A stretch of 6,465 nt of DNA from an uncultured beta proteobacterium (lineage in GTDB: Bacteria > Pseudomonadota > Gammaproteobacteria > Burkholderiales > Burkholderiaceae_C): NCBI GenBank assembly GCA_903840825.1, contig CAIMHL010000196.1, positions 1-6,465 on the forward strand, in the 5' to 3' direction. This document shows, one piece after another, positions 1 to 5,933 of the stretch. Within the stretch, counting starts at the first letter, position 1, and each line of letters opens with the position of its first letter. The position numbers were made by a program, and so were the translations under genes. Below the pieces are notes generated by a model. The model made no database searches, was not told the DNA's origin, and saw only the letters and a list, made by a program, of their open reading frames with translations.

Positions 1-81
1 GGTGATTCAGCGTTTGCTTTTTAAAGGCAGTTTCAGGCGAGGACAATTCCGGACTCAGGCCGGCGTGGCACTCGGCGCCGT
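1..81. other. Left edge, no identifiable gene; possible 3' end of a plus-strand gene
   Basis: This stretch lies downstream of the minus-strand heptose gene. Two plus-strand frames could be the tail of a gene entering from the left. One ends at TAA 22-24, reading GDSAFAF. The other stays open to TAA 83-85, which would converge on and overlap the stop of the heptose gene. Neither tail is long enough to identify. A weak hairpin, CGGCG (61-65) with CGCCG (76-80) and a 10-nt loop, is followed by only three T's, so it is at best a poor intrinsic terminator for rightward transcription. One minus-strand frame is also open through the segment but has no ATG start. Confidence 0.25.
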
Positions 82-585
82 TTAACCCGCCCTGATTTTT
101 CTCACCAGCGCCGTGGTGGAGTAGCCGTCCACAAAGGGCAGGGCCAGCGCCCGCCCGCCGTATGACTCCACGACGCGGGTTTCGGCTAGTTTTTGCATGT
201 CGTAGTCGCCGCCTTTAACTAAAATATCTGGCTTGATTTGGGCAATGAGTTCCAGCGGGGTGTCTTCGTCAAACCACGTTACCAAACTGCTCGATGCCAA
301 CGCTGCCATCACAAAGGCGCGGTCGGCTTCATTATTCAGGGGGCGGTCCGGCCCCTTGCCCAGGCGCTTGGCCGAGGCATCGGTGTTAAGGGCCACCACC
401 AGGCTGGCCCCCAAAGCACGGGCTTGGGCCAGGTACATCACATGGCCGCGGTGCAGCACGTCAAACACCCCGTTGGTAAACACCAAAGGGCGGGGTAGTT
501 GGGCAATGCGTGCGGCTATGGCGCTGGTGAGTGCTATTTTGTGGGCCAGGTCATCTAGGGCTGTAAGGGGCGTGTTGTCGGTCAT
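82..585 (-). CDS. rfaE2: D-glycero-beta-D-manno-heptose 1-phosphate adenylyltransferase (stand-alone RfaE2/HldE C-terminal domain)
   Basis: This cytoplasmic enzyme transfers AMP from ATP to D-glycero-beta-D-manno-heptose 1-phosphate. The product, ADP-heptose, is the precursor of the lipopolysaccharide inner core. The sequence shows the cytidylyltransferase-like fold: FTNGVFDVLHRGH with the HxGH nucleotide-binding motif, then VVALNTDAS, KRLGKGPDRPL, ILVKGGDY and the C-terminal GYSTTALVRKI. This is the order expected for the RfaE domain II family. No kinase domain is attached, so the organism has the split (two-gene) arrangement, and the partner kinase is outside the window. The frame is open to an ATG at 616-618 (178 residues). 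I prefer the ATG at 583-585 (167 residues, starting MTDNTPLTAL) because the first 11 residues look unlike the family and because stand-alone versions are usually about 160 residues. Neither start has a convincing Shine-Dalgarno sequence. The gene is divergent from the lipid operon and probably unrelated to it in function, although both concern the envelope. Confidence 0.93.
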   Translation of the reverse strand: MTDNTPLTALDDLAHKIALTSAIAARIAQLPRPLVFTNGVFDVLHRGHVMYLAQARALGASLVVALNTDASAKRLGKGPDRPLNNEADRAFVMAALASSSLVTWFDEDTPLELIAQIKPDILVKGGDYDMQKLAETRVVESYGGRALALPFVDGYSTTALVRKIRAG

Positions 586-677
586 GCCCTGAATGCTAGC
601 AGGCGGGCGCAGCTGCAAGGCCGTAGCAAAATCAGGGTCTTCCCGGGTGGGTGATTCTATGAATTACCCTATAGTCA

Positions 678-698
678 CAAAGTTAACCAATAAGTTTG
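678..698. promoter_or_regulatory. Imperfect palindrome in the divergent intergenic region, candidate operator
   Basis: The arms are CAAAGTTA (678-685) and TAAGTTTG (691-698), separated by a 5-nt spacer. The arms are reverse complements at 7 of 8 positions; only the fifth base from each outer end fails to pair. Such a dyad between divergent genes is typical of a dimeric regulator's binding site. It does not obviously match the LitR-type TGTACA-containing sites or the TGATC-type -35 of ChrR-controlled ECF promoters known for related clusters, so I name no regulator. A chance AT-rich dyad is possible. Confidence 0.4.
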
Positions 699-712
699 AA
701 TTGATGTTTAAA
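683..712 (+). promoter_or_regulatory. Weak sigma70-like promoter candidate for the lipid operon
   Basis: TTAACC (683-688) as -35 and TTTAAA (707-712) as -10 lie 18 nt apart, each matching 4 of 6 consensus bases. It is the best placed pair I found before the ATG at 760, and it would put the palindrome at 678-698 over the -35 element and spacer, where a bound repressor would block it. A TATAGT at 670-675 is a better -10 by sequence but has no -35 at proper spacing. In related clusters an alternative sigma factor may drive transcription, so a housekeeping promoter is only one possibility. Confidence 0.2.
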
Positions 713-759
713 AATTTCGCCAATCTCCCTTTGATTAAAGGTTTCGGCCGTTCTGCAGC

Positions 760-2046
760 ATGAAAGTGGCCATCGTCGGCTCCGGTATTTCTGGTTTGGC
801 TGTGGCGCACCAGCTGCGCGACAAGGCTGCGATCACGCTGTTTGAAGCGGGAGACTATTTTGGCGGGCATACCCACACCGTAGATTTGACTTTGCCCAGC
901 CCCCAAGGCCCGCTCACGCACGGCGTGGATACGGGTTTTTTGGTGTTCAACGAGCGCACTTACCCTCAGCTGATCAAATTGTTTGCAGAGCTGGAGGTGC
1001 CCACGGTGCCCTCGGACATGTCTTTTTCTGTGCAAGTGCCTGGTGTGCGGGCGGGTGGGCCGCTGGAGTGGAGTGGCTCCAACTTGAGCACGGTGTTTGC
1101 CCAGCGCAGCAACCTGCTGAACCCGCGTTTTTGGCGCATGTTGCGCGATGTGATGCGCTTTAACAAACTGGCCACCAGCATTGCCGAGCAGGGCGCCGAG
1201 GCGGCTTTACTGCAGCCCTTGTCTGAGTTTTTGAGCCAGCACGGCTTCTCGGATGAGTTTCGGGACTGGTACTTTTTGCCCATGCTGGGCTGCATCTGGA
1301 GCTGCCCCACCGACCAGATGCTGCAGTTTCCCGTGGCCACCATGATTCGGTTTTGCCACAACCACGGCCTGAGTCAGGTCACCAACCGACCCCAGTGGTG
1401 GACGGTGGCGGGCGGTGCGCGCCAGTATGTGGAGAAAATTGTGGCGCGCATTGAGGACAAGCGCCTGAACTGCCCGGTGCAGCGCATCACGCGCGACGCA
1501 GGCGGCGTGCAAATTACCTCCAACGGCAAGACCGAGCGCTTTGACCAAGTGGTGCTGGCCTGCCACTCTGACCAGTCTTTAGCCCTTTTGGGTGATGCTA
1601 CGCCGGCTGAGGCGGCGGCCTTGGGTGCCATTCGTTACCAAGCCAACCGCGCCGTGTTGCACACAGACGCCTCGGTGCTGCCGACCAAGCGCCGCGCTTG
1701 GGCGGCCTGGAATTACGAACGCTCGGGGCCTGCACAGGCACAGGCCAGTGAGGCCCGGGTGTGTTTGCACTACCTCATCAATATGCTGCAGCCTGTGCCA
1801 TTTGAGCAGCCGGTGGTGGTGTCGCTCAACCCGGTCAAGCCGATTGATCCGCGCCACATTCACGCCGAGTTTGATTACGCCCATCCGGTGTTTGATCTGG
1901 CCGCCCTGCGCGCCCAAGGGCAGATACCCGCGCTGCAAGGCCAGCAGCACACCTATTTTTGTGGCGCCTGGACGGGCTATGGGTTTCATGAAGATGGGCT
2001 TAAATCAGGGCTGCAAGTGTCTAAATACTTGCTTGATCAGCTATGA
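760..2046 (+). CDS. FAD-dependent oxidoreductase, amine-oxidase fold (NAD/FAD-binding protein of the CFA/DUF1365 cluster)
   Basis: This is a 428-residue flavoprotein, probably acting on acyl chains or a lipid-linked substrate together with the methyltransferase two genes downstream. The N-terminus is a Rossmann dinucleotide fold with GSGISG (residues 7-12), an acidic residue ending the second strand (LFEA, Glu29) and the GG pair of GDYFGGHTHTV. The C-terminus carries the FAD-binding signature CGAWTGYGFHEDGLKSGL (401-418). The centre has LGCIWSCPTDQML (176-188) and RPQWWTVAGGA (210-220). From memory, these segments resemble the N-terminal oxidase half of plant cyclopropane fatty acid synthases. 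No signal peptide or membrane helix is evident, so it should be cytosolic or peripheral. The start at 760 puts the Rossmann strand right at the N-terminus, as usual; only a weak AAAGG (737-741) lies upstream, rather far from the ATG. The stop overlaps the next ATG by 4 bp. The family name 'amine oxidase' describes the fold and not a shown activity. A desaturase or dehydrogenase role on methylated acyl chains is my inference. Confidence 0.9.
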   Translation: MKVAIVGSGISGLAVAHQLRDKAAITLFEAGDYFGGHTHTVDLTLPSPQGPLTHGVDTGFLVFNERTYPQLIKLFAELEVPTVPSDMSFSVQVPGVRAGGPLEWSGSNLSTVFAQRSNLLNPRFWRMLRDVMRFNKLATSIAEQGAEAALLQPLSEFLSQHGFSDEFRDWYFLPMLGCIWSCPTDQMLQFPVATMIRFCHNHGLSQVTNRPQWWTVAGGARQYVEKIVARIEDKRLNCPVQRITRDAGGVQITSNGKTERFDQVVLACHSDQSLALLGDATPAEAAALGAIRYQANRAVLHTDASVLPTKRRAWAAWNYERSGPAQAQASEARVCLHYLINMLQPVPFEQPVVVSLNPVKPIDPRHIHAEFDYAHPVFDLAALRAQGQIPALQGQQHTYFCGAWTGYGFHEDGLKSGLQVSKYLLDQL

Positions 2047-2825
2047 ATAACATAGCAAACGGGGCGGTTGTTCCTCTGATCGGTTTTGGCGAAGTGCGCC
2101 ACACCCGGCTCAAGCCTGTGAAACACGCGTTTGACTACGGCACCTACTTTTTAATGTTGCCCATGCGCACGCTGGCGCGCGAGGGCGCAGGCGCGCTGGC
2201 CTACAACCGCTGGGCCCCCTTGAGTTTTTTTGACGCCGACCACGGCGACGGGCGTGCACCCGCCAAGGGTGGCGCGCTGGGCTGGCTAGTCGAGCTGCTG
2301 CAAGCCCAAGGTATTGAAGGTGCTGACGGTGAAGTCTGGCTGCATTGCTACCCGCGCGTGCTGGGCTTTGCCTTCAAGCCGGTCAGTTTTTGGTACTGCC
2401 ACCGCTTGGATGGCTCGCTGCGAGCCATCGTGGTGGAGGTGAACAACACCTTTGGCGAGCGCCACTGCTATTTGCTGGATGAGCCCCGCTTGGGCTTGGA
2501 GCTGCGCGCGAACAAGGTGTTTCATGTGTCGCCCTTTTGCCCGGTGGAGGGCGCTTACCGCTTTCGCTTTATGTTCAATGCCGAGCGCACCCGCACCGTG
2601 GCGCGCATTGACTTTGACGACGCCAGTGGTCCTTTGATCGAGACCAGCGTCAGCGGCACCTTGCAGCCTTTGACAGCCACAGCAGTTCGGCAAGCCTTGC
2701 TGCGCTACCCCCTGATGACGCTGGCCGTGGTGCTGCGCATTCATTGGCAAGCCTTGAAGCTGTTTGTGAAAAAAGTCCGATTTTTCCGCAAACCCATGCC
2801 TCCCACTTCTTTTACGACCCGCTGA
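2043..2825 (+). CDS. DUF1365 family protein
   Basis: This 260-residue protein belongs to DUF1365, a family without settled biochemistry that is almost always found between an FAD oxidoreductase and a CFA-family methyltransferase, as here. Recognisable conserved blocks are GEVRHTRLKPVKHAF (residues 16-30), LGFAFKPVSFWYCH (107-120), EVNNTFGERHCYLL (132-145) and KVFHVSPFCPVEGAYRF (158-174). The C-terminal block ends with HW..L.L..K (about 234-243). Repeated His, Tyr and Trp residues in these blocks could form an active or metal site, but that is speculation. There is no clear signal peptide; a moderately hydrophobic stretch near 222-233 might contact the membrane. The start overlaps the upstream stop (ATGA) and has no separate Shine-Dalgarno sequence, which suggests coupled translation. 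The sequence is intact and of normal length for the family. By context it takes part in acyl-chain modification on phospholipids, perhaps in the oxidation step of a furan-fatty-acid-like pathway. Confidence 0.92.
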   Translation: MNNIANGAVVPLIGFGEVRHTRLKPVKHAFDYGTYFLMLPMRTLAREGAGALAYNRWAPLSFFDADHGDGRAPAKGGALGWLVELLQAQGIEGADGEVWLHCYPRVLGFAFKPVSFWYCHRLDGSLRAIVVEVNNTFGERHCYLLDEPRLGLELRANKVFHVSPFCPVEGAYRFRFMFNAERTRTVARIDFDDASGPLIETSVSGTLQPLTATAVRQALLRYPLMTLAVVLRIHWQALKLFVKKVRFFRKPMPPTSFTTR

Positions 2826-2837
2826 AATGAGCGTTTT

Positions 2838-4061
2838 ATGACTACCAGCACCGCCACATCTTTCTCCATTCCCCAAGGCACTCCGGCCGCTGCCCGCACA
2901 GTGTTGAAGTTGCTTCAAGGCCTGCGCCACGGCAGCCTCACCTTGCAAATGCCCGATGGCAGCATGCAGCGCTTTGGTGGCGAGGCACTGCCCCACGCTG
3001 CCCTGCATTTGCACAACTGGAAGGTGTGCTCGGCCGCCCTCAAGTCTGGTGATATCGGCTTTGCCGAGACCTACATTGCTGGCGACTGGAGCACCCCGAA
3101 CCTGACCGAGTTGCTGCGCGTGCTGGTTAAAAACCGCACCGAGGTGGAGGGCGTCATTTATGGCTCGTGGCTGGGGCGCATGGTTTACCGCATTCGCCAC
3201 CTGTTGCACCGCAACACACGCGCCAACAGCCAAAAAAACATCCACGCGCACTACGACCTGGGCAATACTTTTTACCGCCTGTGGCTTGATGAAACCATGA
3301 ACTACTCGTCGGCCATTTTCAACGGCGACCTGAGCCTGCCCTTGCCGCAAGCGCAAAACAACAAAGTGCGCCGCGCCTTGGAGTTGGCCCAGGTAAAGGC
3401 CGGTGACCGGGTGCTGGAAATTGGCTGCGGCTGGGGGGCGCTGGCCGAGATGGCCACCACGCAGTTCAAAGCCTCGGTGGTGGGCGTCACGCTCAGTACC
3501 GAGCAACTGGCGTTTGCCCAGGCCCGCATGGAGCGTCTGGATGTAGCCGCTCAGGCCGACTTGCGCTTGCAAGACTACCGCGACATCCAGGACGCGCCGT
3601 TTGACGCCATTTGCTCCATTGAAATGGTGGAGGCGGTGGGCCGCGAATATTGGCCGACCTACTTCGCCGCAGTGGCCAAGTTGCTCAAACCCGGTGGGCG
3701 TGCCTGCGTGCAAAGCATCGTGATTGATGACGCCTTGTTTGACCGCTACGTGAACTCGACCGACTTTATTCAGCAGTACATCTTCCCCGGTGGTTGCCTG
3801 CCTTGCCCACGCGAGTTCAGGGCCCAGGCCGCTGCGGCCGGTTTGGAGGTGGTGGATGAATACGCCTTTGGCCCCGATTACGCTGAGACCTTGCGGCGTT
3901 GGCGCGACGACTTTTTGGCCCAGCGTGAGGCGGTGTTGGAAAACGGCTTTGATGCCCGCTTTATCAACATCTGGGAGTTTTACCTGGCCTACTGCGAAGC
4001 TGCGTTTGATGAAAACAACATCGACGTGGTGCAGTACACCCTGCAAAAGAGGGCGGCCTGA
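2838..4061 (+). CDS. Cyclopropane-fatty-acyl-phospholipid synthase family SAM methyltransferase
   Basis: This 407-residue enzyme of the CFA/mycolic-acid synthase family uses S-adenosylmethionine to add a one-carbon unit to a double bond in a membrane phospholipid acyl chain. Residues 1 to about 130 form the N-terminal lipid-side domain (DIGFAETYIAGDW at 72-84). IHAHYDLGNTFYRLWLD (135-151) follows, then SAM motif I VLEIGCGWG (192-200), GVTLS (216-220), LQDYRD (244-249), IEMVEAVG (261-268), KYIFPNGCLP-like QYIFPGGCLP (313-322) and FGPDYAETL (344-352). Aligned by eye to E. coli Cfa, Glu239 is kept as Glu265 and Tyr317 as Tyr348. Cys139 is Ser158 (MNYSSAIF) and His266 is Gln292. Those residues shape the bicarbonate/catalytic pocket, so the product may be a methylated rather than a cyclopropane chain, as with UfaM. 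The gene starts 12 bp after the DUF1365 stop with a poor Shine-Dalgarno sequence. I give no symbol because cfa would overstate the evidence. Confidence 0.93.
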   Translation: MTTSTATSFSIPQGTPAAARTVLKLLQGLRHGSLTLQMPDGSMQRFGGEALPHAALHLHNWKVCSAALKSGDIGFAETYIAGDWSTPNLTELLRVLVKNRTEVEGVIYGSWLGRMVYRIRHLLHRNTRANSQKNIHAHYDLGNTFYRLWLDETMNYSSAIFNGDLSLPLPQAQNNKVRRALELAQVKAGDRVLEIGCGWGALAEMATTQFKASVVGVTLSTEQLAFAQARMERLDVAAQADLRLQDYRDIQDAPFDAICSIEMVEAVGREYWPTYFAAVAKLLKPGGRACVQSIVIDDALFDRYVNSTDFIQQYIFPGGCLPCPREFRAQAAAAGLEVVDEYAFGPDYAETLRRWRDDFLAQREAVLENGFDARFINIWEFYLAYCEAAFDENNIDVVQYTLQKRAA

Positions 4062-4099
4062 GCGCGCCACAAACCTTGGCCCAAACGCTGAACTTGACT

Positions 4100-4104
4100 G
4101 GAGG
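4100..4104 (+). promoter_or_regulatory. Strong Shine-Dalgarno site that fixes the chalcone-isomerase-like start
   Basis: GGAGG lies 6 nt before the ATG at 4111. It is the only clear ribosome binding site in the operon. It decides between this start and the long in-frame extension upstream, which would run back inside the methyltransferase gene to about 3790. It also suggests that translation re-initiates independently here, after a 49-nt gap, for the second half of the operon. Confidence 0.75.
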
Positions 4105-4110
4105 CATTTC

Positions 4111-4677
4111 ATGATCTTGCGACGATCCTTTATTGGCGCTGGCGCGCTGGCCTGCGTGGCGCCTGGTGCTGCATGGGCGCAGACCCCGCTGGTGCCTGCA
4201 GCCCTGCCTGTGGAAGTGGCCGCCGAATTGCCCGGTGCGTTGTGGACCGGTTCGGCCCGTTTGCGGTTTTTTGGTTTTGACGTGTACGACTCCCGTTTGT
4301 GGGTAGCTCCGGGGTTCAAAGCCGCTCAGTTTGAGCAGCATGGTCTGGCGTTGGAGCTGTCGTATCTGCGGGCTTTGAGTGGGCGTGACATTGCCGAGCG
4401 CTCTTTGAAAGAGATGAAGCGCGCCGGTGACCTGTCGGCGGCGCAAAGCCAGCGCTGGCTGGCGGCTTTGCAAGACGCCATTCCCGATGTCAAGGCGGGC
4501 GACCGCATCACAGGCTTGCACACCCCCAACGTGGGCGCGCGCTTTTGGCTTAATGGCCAGCCCCGCCCGCCGGTACGAGATGCTGAATTTAGTCGTCTGT
4601 TTTTTGGTATCTGGCTCTCCAGTGCCACTAGCGAGCCGCAGTTGCGAAGCGGGCTTTTGTCGCGCCTGACGTCATGA
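4111..4677 (+). CDS. Exported chalcone isomerase-like family protein
   Basis: This 188-residue protein has a chalcone-isomerase-like domain (Chalcone_3 type), a bacterial family that shares the fold of plant chalcone isomerase but has no proven isomerase activity. The N-terminus MILRRSFIGAGALACV is a signal peptide with a hydrophobic core and a probable cleavage after AWA (residue 23). The RRSFIG sequence resembles a twin-arginine (Tat) motif, although Sec export is also possible. The mature part shows GSARLRFFGFDVYDSRLWV (47-65), LELSYLRALSGRDIAERSL (81-99) and FFGIWLSSATSEPQLRSGLL (164-183), all typical of the family. It should be periplasmic. It starts 49 nt after the methyltransferase stop behind a good Shine-Dalgarno site, and its stop overlaps the transporter start by 4 bp. 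Because the fold of this superfamily can bind fatty acids, a lipid-binding or lipid-isomerising role in the periplasm is a reasonable inference from context but not shown. Confidence 0.88.
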   Translation: MILRRSFIGAGALACVAPGAAWAQTPLVPAALPVEVAAELPGALWTGSARLRFFGFDVYDSRLWVAPGFKAAQFEQHGLALELSYLRALSGRDIAERSLKEMKRAGDLSAAQSQRWLAALQDAIPDVKAGDRITGLHTPNVGARFWLNGQPRPPVRDAEFSRLFFGIWLSSATSEPQLRSGLLSRLTS

Positions 4678-5933
4678 ACTGGCGCGAGGGCTGGCGTTAC
4701 GGCCTGATGGGGTTTCCGCTGGCCTTTGTCGCCCTGCCTTTGTACGTGGTGCTGCCCAATTTTTATGCCCGTACCTTTGGCGTGCCGCTGGCTACCCTAG
4801 GCGCAGTGCTGCTGGGCGCCCGCTTGTTTGATGCCTTCATTGATCCCTGGCTGGGCCGCTGGAGCGACCGCTTGTTTGCTCGCTCGCCGCGCACCGTGCT
4901 GGTGTGGGCCGGTGTAGCGGCCACTGTGCTGGGTGCTGGTTTTGCCTTGCTGTTTTTTCCGCCGGTACGCGCGCCGACCTCTTTGGTGGTGTGGGCTACT
5001 TTGAGCTTGATGATCACCTACGCGGCTTTCAGCGCTTTGAGCATCATGCACCAGTCTTGGGGCGCCATGCTGGGGGGCAATGAGGCGCAACGCAGCCGGG
5101 TGGTGGCGTGGCGCGAGGGGCTGGGCTTGGTGGGCGTGCTGTTTGCATCGGTCACACCGGTCGCTCTGGGCATGCCCGCGACTACGGTGCTGTTTTTTGT
5201 CGCCTTGTTGTTGGGCTGGTTGGCTTGGCAACAAGCACCGCGCCCCAGACCTGCGGCTGACCCGGCCCTGAATCAACGTGATGGGGTTCTTGCGCCTTCG
5301 GTTTGGCTGCCCTTCACGCGGCCCGGTTTTCGGGTCTTGCTGGCGGTGTTCATGGTGAACGGCATTGCCAGCGCGGTGCCCGCTACTTTGATTCTTTTCT
5401 TCATTCAGGACCGCTTGCAAGCCCCTGCCAGCACAGAGCCGCTCTTTTTGGGTAGCTTTTTCCTTTGCGCGGCCTTGTCCATTCCCTTGTGGCTGCGTGC
5501 CGTCAAGTCATGGGGTTTGGCGCGCAGCTGGGGGGTGGGCATGCTGCTGTCAATCGCGGTGTTTGTATTTGCCGCCACTTTGGGCGCAGGTGATGTGGCG
5601 GCTTTTGTACTGGTGTGCGCGCTCTCGGGCGTGGGGCTGGGGGCTGATCTGGCCTTGCCCAGCGCCTTGCTGGCCGGCACCATTACGGCCAGTGGCGACC
5701 AAGGTCGTGCCGAGGGCGCTTATTTTGGCTGGTGGAACTTCGCCACCAAACTCAACTTGGCCTTGGCCGCCGGCGTGGCCTTGCCCGCTTTGGGCGCTTT
5801 GGGCTACGCGCCCGGCGCCCGAGACGAGGCTGCTTTGCAAACCCTCACTTGGGCCTATTGCTTGCTGCCCTGCTTGCTAAAAACGCTGGCAGCAAGCCTT
5901 TTATACACACTCATCATCCGAAAGAAACCATGA
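4674..5933 (+). CDS. MFS transporter, GPH/MFS_2 (MelB-like) type
   Basis: This 419-residue inner-membrane protein has about 12 hydrophobic segments. Examples are roughly residues 11-30, 75-96, 103-124, 148-182 (two), 219-243, 256-276, 286-336 (two to three), 360-378 and 390-414. The loop after helix II reads ARLFDAFIDPWLGRWSDR (49-66), the DAxxDPxxGxxxDR signature of glycoside-pentoside-hexuronide:cation symporters. Asp53 and Asp57 correspond to the cation-binding Asp55 and Asp59 of MelB, and Lys359 in WWNFATKLN sits near where MelB has the helix XI Lys377. The same superfamily branch includes animal MFSD2A, a sodium-coupled lysophospholipid transporter, so in this operon a lipid or fatty-acid substrate is more plausible than a sugar. 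That assignment is inference. The start overlaps the previous stop (ATGA) and lacks its own Shine-Dalgarno sequence. Its C-terminal stop overlaps the lipoprotein start in the same way. Confidence 0.87.
   Translation: MNWREGWRYGLMGFPLAFVALPLYVVLPNFYARTFGVPLATLGAVLLGARLFDAFIDPWLGRWSDRLFARSPRTVLVWAGVAATVLGAGFALLFFPPVRAPTSLVVWATLSLMITYAAFSALSIMHQSWGAMLGGNEAQRSRVVAWREGLGLVGVLFASVTPVALGMPATTVLFFVALLLGWLAWQQAPRPRPAADPALNQRDGVLAPSVWLPFTRPGFRVLLAVFMVNGIASAVPATLILFFIQDRLQAPASTEPLFLGSFFLCAALSIPLWLRAVKSWGLARSWGVGMLLSIAVFVFAATLGAGDVAAFVLVCALSGVGLGADLALPSALLAGTITASGDQGRAEGAYFGWWNFATKLNLALAAGVALPALGALGYAPGARDEAALQTLTWAYCLLPCLLKTLAASLLYTLIIRKKP

Noticed and set aside
1..657. GGTGATTC occurring at 1-8 and again at 650-657, flanking the heptose gene like short direct repeats
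   Set aside because: It is only an 8-base match with no similarity beyond it, and no mobile-element genes or inverted ends are present. Chance is the simplest explanation.
3790..4110. Upstream in-frame extension of the chalcone-isomerase-like protein, starting inside the methyltransferase gene
   Set aside because: The extension has no family similarity and would hide the signal peptide. The GGAGG at 4100-4104 and the signal sequence at 4111 fix the start.
2286..4319. A 677-residue open frame on the minus strand
   Set aside because: It lies antisense to the DUF1365, methyltransferase and chalcone-isomerase-like genes. Its translation is rich in Gln, His, Gly and Ala with no recognisable domain. 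It is the expected by-product of high-GC codon use on the plus strand.
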